Assembly (NCBI GenBank): GCA_021298315.1
Contig: JAJTFC010000014.1
Location: 1-56,120, forward strand
Source of the DNA: Planctomycetaceae bacterium
GTDB taxonomy: Bacteria > Planctomycetota > Planctomycetia > Pirellulales > Pirellulaceae
Length of the DNA: 56,120 nt
Direction: 5' to 3'
The notes below the pieces were generated by a model, which saw only the letters and a list, made by a program, of their open reading frames with translations, was not told the origin of the DNA and made no database searches. Shown here piece after piece: positions 44,841-53,946 of this stretch (position 1 is the first letter of the stretch; each line of letters begins with the position of its first letter). Position numbers and translations under genes: made by a program.

Positions 44841-46271
44841 ATGACCCACTCGACACCGAGTCAGCTCCCGCCCAGAACGATGTTCCAGAAGATTTGGGAT
44901 GAGCATGTCGTGCATTATGAACCGGGGAAACAAGCGATCCTGTACATCGACTTGCATTTGGTGCACGAGGTCACCAGCGCCCAGGCATTTGAAGGTTTGA
45001 GATTAGCGGGCCGCAAGGTTCGACGCCCGGAGCGAACGATCGCCACACCGGATCATAATGTGCCGACGACAGACCGATCCTTGCCCATCGCGGATGCGAT
45101 CTCACGCCAGCAGGTCGACACACTTCGAAACAACTGCAAGGAGTTTGGAATCCGGCTGTACGATTTGAACGATACCCATCAGGGAATTGTTCATATCATA
45201 GGACCGGAGTTAGGCTACACGCAGCCGGGCATGACGATCGTCTGTGGCGATTCGCACACTGCGACGCACGGGGCTTTTGGGGCGCTGGCTTTTGGGATCG
45301 GAACAAGCGAAGTCGAGCATGTGCTGGCCACTCAGACGCTGTTGCAGTATCCTCCCAAAACTTATGAACTGCGCATCGATGGAGAGCTAGCTCCTGGGGT
45401 GACGGCCAAGGATTTGATCCTTTATTTGATTGGCAAGTTGACGACCTCCGGTGGAACTGGTTATGTGCTCGAATACACCGGTCAGGTCATTCGGAGCCTA
45501 TCGATGGAAGAGCGCATGACGGTATGCAATATGTCGATCGAGGCAGGTGCACGAGCCGGCATGATCGCTCCTGATCAAACCACCTTTGAGTACCTCAAGG
45601 GTAGGCCTTTTGGTCCGAAGGATTTTGATCGGGCTATCGAGAAGTGGAGACAACTACCTTCGGATCCTGGAGCCACTTACGATCGAGTTGATTTGTATCG
45701 CGGGCAAGACATCCAGCCGCAGATCACCTGGGGAACCAATCCAGGCCAAGTCATCTCGGTCAATACTCCGATTCCCTCCCCGGAGGATTTTCAGGATGAG
45801 ACCGAGCGCAAGTCGACGGCCAGCGCCTTGGACTACATGGGGCTCAAAGCTGGAGCGAAGCTGACCGACACACCGATCCAGCGTGTCTTTATCGGTTCTT
45901 GTACCAATGCTCGGATCGAGGATCTCAGGGCGGCGGCCAAGGTTGTTCAGGGGTATCGCGTGTCGAGCCAAGTCCATGCGATGGTCGTTCCTGGTAGTGG
46001 TCTGGTCAAAAGACAAGCTGAAAAAGAGGGATTGGATAGGATCTTTAAGGAGGCTGGGTTCGATTGGCGCGAGGCAGGTTGCAGCATGTGTTTGGCGATG
46101 AACCCCGATCGTTTGGAACCAGGAGAACGATGCGCATCGACATCGAATCGAAACTTCGAGGGGCGTCAAGGTAAAGGTGGCCGGACGCATCTGGTCTCCC
46201 CGGCGATGGCTGCGGCTGCTGCCATTGCTGGGAAATTCACCGATATTCGCGACTGGCGCTACCACGGATAA
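44841..46271 (+). CDS. leuC: 3-isopropylmalate dehydratase, large subunit
   Basis: The 476-residue aconitase-type enzyme has the 4Fe-4S Cys ligands in FIGSCTNAR and GCSMCLAMN, and substrate residues in [19 protein letters not shown] and [17 protein letters not shown]. It isomerises 2- and 3-isopropylmalate in leucine synthesis together with LeuD. The frame starts at ATG 44841; family homology begins at [10 protein letters not shown] (internal ATG 44880), so a start there is possible. leuD follows after 39 bases, and the pair forms an operon. Confidence 0.96.
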   Translation: MTHSTPSQLPPRTMFQKIWDEHVVHYEPGKQAILYIDLHLVHEVTSAQAFEGLRLAGRKVRRPERTIATPDHNVPTTDRSLPIADAISRQQVDTLRNNCKEFGIRLYDLNDTHQGIVHIIGPELGYTQPGMTIVCGDSHTATHGAFGALAFGIGTSEVEHVLATQTLLQYPPKTYELRIDGELAPGVTAKDLILYLIGKLTTSGGTGYVLEYTGQVIRSLSMEERMTVCNMSIEAGARAGMIAPDQTTFEYLKGRPFGPKDFDRAIEKWRQLPSDPGATYDRVDLYRGQDIQPQITWGTNPGQVISVNTPIPSPEDFQDETERKSTASALDYMGLKAGAKLTDTPIQRVFIGSCTNARIEDLRAAAKVVQGYRVSSQVHAMVVPGSGLVKRQAEKEGLDRIFKEAGFDWREAGCSMCLAMNPDRLEPGERCASTSNRNFEGRQGKGGRTHLVSPAMAAAAAIAGKFTDIRDWRYHG

Positions 46272-46310
46272 CCCCCTTAAAATCTTTAAAGAACACTCAC
46301 AAGGCATACC

Positions 46311-46904
46311 ATGAAAGCGTTTACGAAAGTTACCGGCATTGTGGCTGCGATGGATCGCGCGAACGTCGATACCGATCAGATCATCCCTAAGCAGTTTCTG
46401 AAAAGGATCGAACGCAGCGGGTTTGGACAGTTCCTATTTTTCGATTGGCGGTTCCTAGAAAACGGAGATGCGAATCCGACTTTTGAATTGAACCTTGATC
46501 GCAACAAAGGGGCATCGATCCTTCTAGCTCGTCGCAATTTTGGGAGCGGATCGTCGCGAGAGCATGCTGTCTGGGCGATCGAAGATTATGGCATTCGAGC
46601 GGTGATCGCCCCCTCGTTTGCAGATATTTTTTATAACAATTGCTTTAAGAACGGGGTTCTGCCGATCGCGTTGCCCGAGCAGGTTGTCGAAGAGCTATTT
46701 CGGCGGCATGCATCGAGCCCAAGCTATCAACTTTCGATCGACCTCGAACAGAATCGGGTCTTTGATCAGAACGGTTTTTCTGCGAGCTTTGAGGTCGAGC
46801 CATTCCGTCGACATTGCTTATTGCACGGCTTGGATGATATCGGCCTGACGCTCGAACATGAATCGAAGATCACGGCCTATGAAGTTGCCCATCGGCCTCT
46901 GTAG
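46311..46904 (+). CDS. leuD: 3-isopropylmalate dehydratase, small subunit
   Basis: The 197-residue protein has the LeuD signatures [29 protein letters not shown] and [17 protein letters not shown] motif ([18 protein letters not shown]). It supplies the swivel domain that, with LeuC, isomerises isopropylmalate. It stops 2 bases before the convergent M20 gene, leaving no room for a terminator. Confidence 0.96.
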   Translation: MKAFTKVTGIVAAMDRANVDTDQIIPKQFLKRIERSGFGQFLFFDWRFLENGDANPTFELNLDRNKGASILLARRNFGSGSSREHAVWAIEDYGIRAVIAPSFADIFYNNCFKNGVLPIALPEQVVEELFRRHASSPSYQLSIDLEQNRVFDQNGFSASFEVEPFRRHCLLHGLDDIGLTLEHESKITAYEVAHRPL

Positions 46905-46906
46905 CG

Positions 46907-48106
46907 TCAATAGCCTTGGGAGAATGTGGCGCAGGTGAGTTGCGCTTTTTCGACGAGGCTATCGAGTTCGATCCATTCTTGATCGCTGTGAAGGGCATCG
47001 CCACGGGGCCCTAAGGTGTCGATATTGGGCAGTCCCATAGATTGGAGTTTGTTACCGTCGCTGGCACCTCCGGACTCTTTCCAGCGGATGGATTGCCCAA
47101 GTTCCTGGGCAGCGAGTTCGATTTTTTCTTTGAGTCGTTGGGTTGGCTGATCGCAGATTTTGGCTGGTGCGTGGATGCCTCCAGAAAGTTCGACTCGGTA
47201 GCCGCTTTGCGGTTGATCGAAGGCGCTGACTAAATCTTTCAGTTGCTCTTCGATCCAGAGTTGGTCTTGGGAATTGGCGATACGGACGTTGACACGCATG
47301 ACGGCCGTATCAGGGACAACATTGACGGCGTTTCCGCCTCGAATCCGACCGATATTGATCGTGACAGTGGGCTTTTGACCGTTGAGCCGATGGATTTGGG
47401 AAGCCAGTTCGCAGCAGTGCGCGATCGCGTTTCGCCCTTCGTGAAAGTTTCGACCTGCGTGAGCGGATTTGCCTCGTACGACGAAGATAAAGGTGCCGGT
47501 TCCCTTGCGGGCTTGGACCAGACTCCCGTCGGCCATCGTCGGTTCGAATAGAAATGCAGCTTGGAAATCCTTGGCGATCGATTGCCACATTCCCACCGAG
47601 GCAGGTGAACCGATTTCCTCGTCGGGGGTCAGGATCAAGGTAAGTCTTGAGTCACTCAAGTCATGGAATTGTTTGAGGGCTAAGGCTGCATAGCGCATGA
47701 TGACGATACCACCTTTGGCATCGATTACCCCTGGGCCTCGCAGCTTATTGTTTGGCAAAAGCTCGCAAGAATGGAACGGGTCGTCTTTCCCGTAAACCGT
47801 ATCGTAATGGATGGTCCAGAGGATACCTTGTGAGTGTGGGTTGCCTAGATCCCAGCGAAGCGCTGGGCCGGTCTGGTAGGAGGATTCCTTGGCTGCATCG
47901 TCCAAGAGTTGGTAGGATGGCAGATCGATTCTTTGGCAAGGCACCGACAGGGGCTTAAAGAATTCTTCGAGCCAGTCGGCCGCGCGACAGAGTCCCTGTG
48001 GGTTATCGGATCCTGAGTTGATATTGCAAAGTTCGATAAGATCTTTTGCCATTTGGTCGGCTTGAGTCTCAAGCCAACGCAGAGCTTGCCAGGATTTCGA
48101 ATTCAT
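46907..48106 (-). CDS. M20 family metallopeptidase (carboxypeptidase G2-like)
   Basis: The 399-residue cytoplasmic protein has M20 zinc ligands: His/Asp in IHYDTVYG, Asp in DAKGGIVIM, Glu pair in TPDEEIGSP, FEPTMADG, and a final His in GDALHSDQEW. The dimerisation domain lies around 180-300 (KSAHAGRNFHEGRNA). It resembles glutamate carboxypeptidases that release C-terminal residues or hydrolyse amides. The start at 48106 is preferred; the frame is open to 48229 but the extra 41 residues do not fit the family. Confidence 0.9.
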   Translation of the reverse strand: MNSKSWQALRWLETQADQMAKDLIELCNINSGSDNPQGLCRAADWLEEFFKPLSVPCQRIDLPSYQLLDDAAKESSYQTGPALRWDLGNPHSQGILWTIHYDTVYGKDDPFHSCELLPNNKLRGPGVIDAKGGIVIMRYAALALKQFHDLSDSRLTLILTPDEEIGSPASVGMWQSIAKDFQAAFLFEPTMADGSLVQARKGTGTFIFVVRGKSAHAGRNFHEGRNAIAHCCELASQIHRLNGQKPTVTINIGRIRGGNAVNVVPDTAVMRVNVRIANSQDQLWIEEQLKDLVSAFDQPQSGYRVELSGGIHAPAKICDQPTQRLKEKIELAAQELGQSIRWKESGGASDGNKLQSMGLPNIDTLGPRGDALHSDQEWIELDSLVEKAQLTCATFSQGY

Positions 48107-48229
48107 AGGGATTTGTTGCTGTGGATGGAACAGGCGGTTGCTTGTAGTATCTCGCAAGGATGTCAAGCACGCAAATGCGAAGCTCGGTAGGCAGGAAAAA
48201 CCTGGATTTAGCTTAAATAATCGCATCAT

Positions 48230-48324
48230 ATAGTCGCAGGCACACTCCGCTGTGCCGTCAGCGAGTTGTCGCTCTACACTTCGTTAATCGCGGTAAACGG
48301 CACATGGAATGTGCCTACGACTAT
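48230..48324. mobile_element. MITE-like palindromic element, 95 bp
   Basis: Arms 48230-48258 and 48297-48324 pair almost perfectly (TAGTCG(C/T)AGGCACA(C/T)TCC...TGTGCCGT), with two mismatches and one single-base gap, around a 38-base centre. No transposase is encoded. The AT bases beyond both ends (CATA/TATG) could be part of a target duplication, but too short to prove. It lies upstream of the M20 gene. Confidence 0.65.
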
Positions 48325-48344
48325 GTCCGCCTGGCGGCGTCGCA

Positions 48345-48375
48345 CGAGGACGAGTACCGCGACGCTGAGTACGAG
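48345..48375. repeat. GAGCACGAGCAC paired repeat, diverged copy 3
   Basis: The sequence has the same 31-base layout as 185 and 18169 with about 24 matches. The change CAC to TAC recurs in both halves (GACGAGTACC and GAGTACGAG), which suggests that the two halves are kept alike. Confidence 0.5.
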
Positions 48376-48413
48376 AAAGTCGAGCTTCTACCTAATAAAA
48401 TACTTGAAGGACC

Positions 48414-48452
48414 AAAAAAAAGGATACGACCCGATTCAATCGGGGCGTATCC
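48414..48452 (-). terminator. Intrinsic terminator of the lipoprotein gene
   Basis: Minus-strand stem GGATACG(C/A)CCCGAT with ATCGGG-CGTATCC (7 plus 6 bp, one mismatch, TCA/TGA loop) is followed by eight T (48421 down to 48414). It ends 33 bases after the stop codon. Confidence 0.92.
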
Positions 48453-48485
48453 CTTGGATACCGTCGGGAGGTGGTAGGCTTGTGG

Positions 48486-48950
48486 CTATTTGGATTTGAG
48501 CTCGAAGTCGAGTTTATCCGACCCGCTGTCTGGAACTGTTACGACGAGATTCGATGTCGCGATGGTTGTGTATTTGGTTGGTATCGCATTTCGCAAATTG
48601 ATGCTCACCGGTTCGTCGTCGGATTTTCCGGGTTTGCTGTCCCCGAGCACGGTCTTGGAAATTTCGACTTTGTATTCGCCTGGGCAGGCACCGATTTTAC
48701 CTTCGTATTCGGCTCGCGCCACTCGCATCTGGAACTTACCTTGGGCATCGGTATTTCCGATAGCGTGGTAGTCGGTTCGTTCGGAGATAAACGATACGGT
48801 TGCATTTTCAATTGGACTGCCATCGAGGGTAACGATGCCTTCGGCTTTGACGATGGTGGGCAATTTTTTACCTCTGCATCCGGTCGGCAAAACCAGCAGG
48901 AAGCACAAGATTGCAAATGCACTGATTGCTTGGGTGAATTGGTTTTTCAT
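48486..48950 (-). CDS. Carboxypeptidase-regulatory-like lipoprotein
   Basis: The 154-residue protein has a lipoprotein signal (AILCFLLVLPTGC; lipobox Cys25) and then a beta-sandwich: EGIVTLDGSPIENATVSFI, TDAQGKFQMRV and ACPGEYKVEISK. Such single-domain transthyretin-like lipoproteins are numerous in planctomycetes, often beside DUF1559 genes, as here. Binding or structural role at the membrane; no enzyme motif. A strong terminator follows. Confidence 0.85.
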   Translation of the reverse strand: MKNQFTQAISAFAILCFLLVLPTGCRGKKLPTIVKAEGIVTLDGSPIENATVSFISERTDYHAIGNTDAQGKFQMRVARAEYEGKIGACPGEYKVEISKTVLGDSKPGKSDDEPVSINLRNAIPTKYTTIATSNLVVTVPDSGSDKLDFELKSK

Positions 48951-49021
48951 GATCGCGTGAATCCTGGGGTGACCTTCTAAAGGAGTCTGGCAGAAATTGG
49001 AATCGAACGGTAATACAAAGG

Positions 49022-49054
49022 AAAAAGGCTGGAAAGTAAGGGTGCTTTCCAGCC
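49022..49054 (-). terminator. Intrinsic terminator of the DUF1559 gene
   Basis: GGCTGGAAAG and CTTTCCAGCC form a perfect 10-bp stem with an 8-base loop, followed on the minus strand by five T. It lies 52 bases after the stop codon. Confidence 0.9.
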
Positions 49055-49105
49055 TTAGGATCCAGTGGCTACGTCTTGGATTAGGAAGTTCCTAAAGAGG
49101 CACCG

Positions 49106-50188
49106 TTATTCGTAATCCACGGGGACTTCGCCACCGTTTTTCGATCCGAGGGCACCCCAGACACCGTAAGGGCTTACACTGCTTGCAAGCGTTGGCGCTA
49201 CGGCGCTTAGATTTCCTGATTCGATGCTGTCGGTGATGAACCGAACCGAACCATCTCCGAGGGCGATTTGCACCCCGCCACCGTGTTCGCTTGTGGGGGT
49301 CCAAATCCCGGCAAACCAGTGGGGAGAAACCGAGCCAGTACCAACCATGCAAACCGCGTTGTTTGGGGGGAGGATCGTAGAGACTCCATTGAAATAAGCA
49401 TTGCCCGCCCAAGCTCGGTATCCCGGTAATGTGTCTCCTGTAAACAAGAGTCCTGGGTTGATGTACTGGCGTCCGTTGATGAATTGGGCTTTGCAACTCA
49501 GTGGTGAGTAGGTTGCTGGATCGGCGGCGATGAGAGCGACGGTGCCTTTGGAATTAACAGCGATAGGTCGTTGCCGTTCGGCTAGAACATGCCCCAGAGG
49601 ATGGTAGCTTGCCCGTCCGAACATACCTCGATTGATGATAGGCAATTTGCGAAGTGCCAAGTTCAGATCATTTCGTTCTTCGACACCGCTGGGTGTGAGT
49701 TGCGATTGCGCCATGTTGTCGCCGACACAAAACGCATAGGAAGTAAGCCCTCGATTACGACCTGCATTGACAGGTTCATCTGTACCCGCATCGCTAGGGC
49801 ATTCGAGCCAAGGTACACGAGTACGGTAGGCTGCATTGCCATTCCATGGCTCTAGACCGAAACCATTATTGAGGCCTTCAATGCGGTCAAAGAGTGTTTG
49901 GCCTTCGACGTAAGGGAGGATCGCCCACCAACCGCTCATGCAGAAGCGTTGTTGGGTCTGGACGACGTTTCCATTGCCGGCTTGGAGCGAAGGAAGTCGT
50001 TTGAACGCTGCCTCGTAGTTGAGAACTCCGAGGGCTTGTTGTTTCAAATTGTTGCCGCACTGCATGCGACGTGCAGCTTCCCGTGCTGCTTGCACTGCAG
50101 GAAGTAGCAACCCGACCAAAATACCGATGATGGCGATGACGACCAAAAGCTCCACGAGCGTAAAGCCGCTTGAAAACCGTTTGCGCAT
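49106..50188 (-). CDS. DUF1559 protein with prepilin-type N-terminus
   Basis: The 360-residue protein starts [20 protein letters not shown], a class III prepilin signal (cleavage before Phe, Glu at +5), then the planctomycete DUF1559 block [22 protein letters not shown] and a C-terminal domain ending GDGSVRFI. The N-terminus should be processed by a prepilin peptidase and packed as a pseudopilin; the C-terminal role is unknown. Dozens of paralogs are usual in planctomycetes. The lipoprotein gene follows 155 bases downstream on the same strand, beyond a terminator. Confidence 0.93.
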   Translation of the reverse strand: MRKRFSSGFTLVELLVVIAIIGILVGLLLPAVQAAREAARRMQCGNNLKQQALGVLNYEAAFKRLPSLQAGNGNVVQTQQRFCMSGWWAILPYVEGQTLFDRIEGLNNGFGLEPWNGNAAYRTRVPWLECPSDAGTDEPVNAGRNRGLTSYAFCVGDNMAQSQLTPSGVEERNDLNLALRKLPIINRGMFGRASYHPLGHVLAERQRPIAVNSKGTVALIAADPATYSPLSCKAQFINGRQYINPGLLFTGDTLPGYRAWAGNAYFNGVSTILPPNNAVCMVGTGSVSPHWFAGIWTPTSEHGGGVQIALGDGSVRFITDSIESGNLSAVAPTLASSVSPYGVWGALGSKNGGEVPVDYE

Positions 50189-50563
50189 GATATGAGTCCA
50201 CAGAAGGTGCGTTTAAGGAAAAGATCGATGCCTTAACTATCTGTTATCTAACGTGTTTGATAGGTGGGGTCAAGCATGGCAGGACCTTCTGCTTCAAAAA
50301 AACGTTAGAATTCGCCCCTTTGGGTGGCCCCTAAGGGGTGGATCGCCGCACTGGCGAATCTGTCTTGGTTGGATTAGTTTTAGGGATAGGAGTTCCCAGT
50401 TGAAAGGCCGGAAAAACCTTTTGTTCGAATAGGGGGATCCGCTAGAGGGATCCGCCAGCTAGCAGAAGGATGGATAAGGGTGGATGTCGATACCGTCAAA
50501 TCGACATTTTGATCGTTTTGGGAAAGATTGGATTTGAGTGTATTTCAGCGCATGCTGACGGAT
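50189..50563. other. Gap between DUF1559 and the Fur gene, no gene seen
   Basis: No open frame of interest was found. Two GGGATCCGC direct repeats are near 50433-50455, and TGTCGAT/ATCGACA at 50484-50505 is an inverted repeat without a T-run on the minus strand. The stretch likely holds the DUF1559 promoter, which I could not place. Confidence 0.5.
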
Positions 50564-51079
50564 TCAGACGCGGTCTTGGCGGCGGCCCAGGGATCTTTTC
50601 TTGGCGCATTGGTCGCAGACGCCTTGGATGATAAAACGATGATCCTTGACGCGAAAGCGGTGGGATCGGGCAACTTCGTCTCGGAGTCGAACAATTTCGT
50701 CGCTGGTAAATTCGATCAGTTGCCGACACTTGGTGCAGTACAAGTGGTCGTGTTCGGGGTAACCGTAGTTGAGTTCGTACATGCTCCGACCGTCTAGTTC
50801 GAAGCGATGCAGTAGTCCTGCGTCGACGAATTCCTTGAGTGTTCGGTAGACGGTTGGTCGTGAGACGTAGTTGGTCGATCCACGGGAGGGAAGTTGTTCG
50901 ATGAGCAGATCGGCATCGAAATGTTCGTGGCGGTTGAAGACTTGTTCGAGCAAAAACTTTTTCTGGGACGTGTTTCTCAGTCCTCGGGCCTGCAAGAACT
51001 CTTCGTAGCGTTGCAGAGGCGTCATCGAGACTTCGACAGCCTGGAGCGGTTCTGATTCGTTTTTGGAAGGGTTCGACAT
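50564..51079 (-). CDS. Fur-family metalloregulator
   Basis: The 171-residue protein has a winged-helix DNA-binding N-terminal domain (LRNTSQKKFLLEQVF, SRPTVYRTLKEFVDAGLL) and a dimerisation domain with two structural zinc CxxC pairs: Cys115/118 in YCTKC and Cys155/158 in VCDQC, plus His residues in PEHDHLYC. Fur, Zur and PerR cannot be separated from sequence alone. The start at 51079 is preferred; the frame opens at GTG 51115. A divergent membrane gene starts 84 bases away, so the two may share an operator. Confidence 0.92.
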   Translation of the reverse strand: MSNPSKNESEPLQAVEVSMTPLQRYEEFLQARGLRNTSQKKFLLEQVFNRHEHFDADLLIEQLPSRGSTNYVSRPTVYRTLKEFVDAGLLHRFELDGRSMYELNYGYPEHDHLYCTKCRQLIEFTSDEIVRLRDEVARSHRFRVKDHRFIIQGVCDQCAKKRSLGRRQDRV

Positions 51080-51163
51080 TCTCAAGGATCGCTTAGCTCT
51101 ATTCTCATTGGACACCGACTACTATAACTTGCGGGTTTAAATTGGCGAGTGAGGGGAGCGAGG

Positions 51164-52093
51164 ATGGGTTCTGAATTCGAAGGAAAACTATTGCTGTTTC
51201 GCTTGGTGTTACCCATGGTATTGGGTTCATTGGCAGCTTGGTGTTTTCGATATCGCCTTGGCCAGCCTGGGGCGGCTTTGCCACAAAGGCAAAGCTGGCT
51301 TAGAGGTGCTGTTGGTTGCTTGGTCGTATGGGGAGCCTTTTTGCTTTCGGATTTCGCAAGCCGAGGGATTCTGCTGGTTCCCGATCAGTGGTCTGCATGG
51401 GAGGCCAAGGAGCGTTGGATGCATTGGGTATGGGCTGGGCCACTGGCTTTGAGCTTGTGGCTGCTCTATACATCGAATTTAAAAAATTCGCTAAGGAACA
51501 ACATAGGGTTTGCTGCAACGATGGGGGGTTCGATGGGCTTGATGGCTTGGGCGATGTTCCCAGATGGCCCAGGGTATGCAGATCAAAGAGTTAGGTTTTT
51601 ATTGCTGAGTTTTTTGAGCTTGGTTGCAGCCCTTTTGAATGTGTTGATGGTCAAGCGACGGCAGGTGCAGACCAAGGGGCTTTGGTTTGGTTGGGTGCAT
51701 GTTTTGCACTTAGGTTGCGTCGCAGCGGTGGTTTTGCAAAGTTACGCATCGCTTGGGGAGTGGGTTGTCTTTAGCGGTTCGATGATGGCAGGAGTGATGC
51801 TCTTGTTGTCGCTATCGAATCAAGCTTGGGCCGAGTCGCTTCTGACTCCTTTGTTGGCCTTTAGCTCCGTGGCGGGCTTGAGTCTCTCGCAGGCTTATTC
51901 TTGGTCGCCGTTGCCTTTAGCACTTCTGGTTTTCTTGTTAGTCTTTCCTGCGTTAGCGGCGTTGTTGGATTCTATCGTTTGCAAGTCAACAGGAGATTTC
52001 ACTCCCCTTCGTGTTGCGGTTCTTGTTGTGACCCTTGGAGTGTTGCTTGGAGTTCTCTATGGCTTTGTCTTTCAAAGCGAGCCGCAGTGGTAA
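51164..52093 (+). CDS. Multi-spanning membrane protein, unknown
   Basis: The 309-residue protein has about nine hydrophobic segments (LVLPMVLGSLAAWCF, AVGCLVVWGAFLLSDF, WAGPLALSLWLLY, and so on) with few charged residues, so it is an integral membrane protein. I recognise no family. GAGGGGAGCGAGG precedes the ATG at 51164; the frame opens earlier at GTG 51149. Codons are rich in T/G, as in the two following membrane genes. Confidence 0.7.
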   Translation: MGSEFEGKLLLFRLVLPMVLGSLAAWCFRYRLGQPGAALPQRQSWLRGAVGCLVVWGAFLLSDFASRGILLVPDQWSAWEAKERWMHWVWAGPLALSLWLLYTSNLKNSLRNNIGFAATMGGSMGLMAWAMFPDGPGYADQRVRFLLLSFLSLVAALLNVLMVKRRQVQTKGLWFGWVHVLHLGCVAAVVLQSYASLGEWVVFSGSMMAGVMLLLSLSNQAWAESLLTPLLAFSSVAGLSLSQAYSWSPLPLALLVFLLVFPALAALLDSIVCKSTGDFTPLRVAVLVVTLGVLLGVLYGFVFQSEPQW

Positions 52094-52199
52094 CGGGTGG
52101 TAAGCGGTGGGTCGAGTTTTCGGAGATTCTCTGTTGCTGCGGGCATCGTTTTTACTCGAACTGTAAAAAAATATTTTTACGGGTAGAATCTCGGGGGTC

Positions 52200-52535
52200 A
52201 TGAGGATCCTAGCGCTGCTTAAAAACTGGTTTTCGTTCAAGCTGACCCACTACTATTTGATCCATCTGTTGCTGCTTTTGTCCTTTGGTTGGATGGCGAT
52301 GGGAGGGGTGGGTCTGTTGGTGGCTTTTTGGGTTGTGCTGCTGTGGTTTTCCGCTTGGCAGCGGCCCATGAGACCGGAGTTTTTCTTTTTAGCGGGATTT
52401 GGACTTTTGGCCGCTGCCCGCTTTCTTCCGAGCGGTCTGTGGGATAATGTGTTCTGGTTGTTTGGATTTTTGCTGGTCGCAGCCAGTCCCTTGATCGACT
52501 TTATTTCTCCGATGTTTCGAAATGGATCAGACTGA
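52200..52535 (+). CDS. Small membrane protein, 111 aa, overlapping the next gene
   Basis: The 111-residue protein has three or four hydrophobic helices (YLIHLLLLLSFGWMAMG, VGLLVAFWVVLLWFSAW, FFFLAGFGLLAAARF, NVFWLFGFLLVAASPL). I recognise no family. Its last 14 bases overlap the start of the acyltransferase gene, so it is probably co-translated with it. Confidence 0.65.
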   Translation: MRILALLKNWFSFKLTHYYLIHLLLLLSFGWMAMGGVGLLVAFWVVLLWFSAWQRPMRPEFFFLAGFGLLAAARFLPSGLWDNVFWLFGFLLVAASPLIDFISPMFRNGSD

Positions 52536-53820
52536 TATCACTGCCGAGAGTCTCTTGAAGACACTTCGCCAGGAGCGAACTTTGGGGGCGGCCTCGGATC
52601 AGCACTCTTTGCAGACTAAAGGGGCATCGATATCCACTCCGACTCGCCGCACAAGCATCGATGTGTTTCGTGGGATGGTTATGTTTTTGATGCTTGCCGA
52701 AGTGCTCGAGTGGGGCAAGTTGCTTGCGGTCAAGGATCGGTTTTCTGAGGGCATGCAGCGGGCTTTGGAGTGGATTCATTTCCACACGTCGCATGTGGCT
52801 TGGGGCGGTTGTTCTTTGCACGATATGATCCAACCTGCGTTTTCCTTTTTGGTAGGCACCTCGCTTGCGTTTTCGTTTACCAAGCGAGCCAGCCAGGGTC
52901 AGACTTGGGAGTGGATGTTTCTGCACGCACTGTTCCGAAGTTTGATTCTGATTTTTTTGGGGATCTTCCTGCGCAGTTTGGGCAAACCTTCGACGAATTT
53001 TACCTTTGACGATACGCTCACACAGATCGGCTTGGGGTATGGACTGTTGTTCTTTTTTGCCGATCGCAAGCCGCTGTCGATTGGGCTTAGCGTCGTCGGG
53101 GTTCTGTTTTCTTACTGGTTGATCTTTGCTTTGTATCCATTGCCCGCAAGCGGTTTCAATTACGCTGCGGTGGGTGTTCCGGAGACTTGGGAGCATCATG
53201 CCAAGGGGTTTGCAGGTCACTGGAATAAGAACTCCAATGCGGCTTGGGCTTTTGATGTTTGGTGGATGAATCTTTTCCCGAGAGAAAAGAGGTTTGAGTT
53301 CTCTGCCGGTGGCTACTGCACCTTGAGTTTCATTCCGACTTTAGCAACGATGCTTCTGGGGTTGTTGGCTGGAAGTTGGATGCGGGACATCGAGCAATCG
53401 GGGCGACGGAGTGCGATTTTTTTGGCAACTGCGGGGATATGTTTTGCGGGTGCCTTGGCTTTGGATCATTACGGGATATGTCCGATTGTGAAACGGATTT
53501 GGACACCCAGTTGGGTGCTCTTTAGCGGGGCGATCTGTTTCGTCTGGTTATTGGTGCTCAGTTGGATTTGCGATGATGCTCGTTTGACGGGATGGTCCTT
53601 TTTCTTTCGAGTCATCGGAGCCAACTCGATCGTCGCCTATGTGATGAGTTGGACGATCGAGGGGTGGCTCAAGCAGGCCATCGAGCGACATTTCGGCTTT
53701 GCAATGCGGGCCTGGGTGCCGGAGCCTTACCGAGCATTTTTCCTCGGTTGCTTGGTTTTGATGATATTTTGGCTGATTTTACTGTGGCTGTACCGCCGCA
53801 AGGTGTTCATTCGGATCTGA
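52522..53820 (+). CDS. HGSNAT/DUF5009-like membrane acyltransferase
   Basis: The 432-residue protein has about ten membrane segments. The opening RTSIDVFRGMVMFLML, followed by HVAWGGCSLHDMIQPAFSFLVG with a His in the catalytic region, matches heparan-alpha-glucosaminide N-acetyltransferase relatives (COG4299, DUF5009). In lysosomal HGSNAT the acetyl group crosses the membrane to glucosamine. In planctomycetes an acetylation of cell-surface glycan is possible; the substrate is not inferred. It overlaps the preceding small gene. Confidence 0.82.
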   Translation: MDQTDITAESLLKTLRQERTLGAASDQHSLQTKGASISTPTRRTSIDVFRGMVMFLMLAEVLEWGKLLAVKDRFSEGMQRALEWIHFHTSHVAWGGCSLHDMIQPAFSFLVGTSLAFSFTKRASQGQTWEWMFLHALFRSLILIFLGIFLRSLGKPSTNFTFDDTLTQIGLGYGLLFFFADRKPLSIGLSVVGVLFSYWLIFALYPLPASGFNYAAVGVPETWEHHAKGFAGHWNKNSNAAWAFDVWWMNLFPREKRFEFSAGGYCTLSFIPTLATMLLGLLAGSWMRDIEQSGRRSAIFLATAGICFAGALALDHYGICPIVKRIWTPSWVLFSGAICFVWLLVLSWICDDARLTGWSFFFRVIGANSIVAYVMSWTIEGWLKQAIERHFGFAMRAWVPEPYRAFFLGCLVLMIFWLILLWLYRRKVFIRI

Positions 53821-53946
53821 AGGGTGCACGCCGACTGGTCAGCTTGCTACACTAGGCAGTTAATTTGCCGCGACCTTGACGGTTATCCTATGAGCGCGGC
53901 GTGGACTAGTTGTTTACTCGAAAGATTTCTAAGGATTTCCGAAGAG

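Noticed and set aside
50484..50505. Terminator for the Fur gene (TGTCGAT/ATCGACA)
   Set aside because: The T-run lies on the wrong side for the minus-strand gene.
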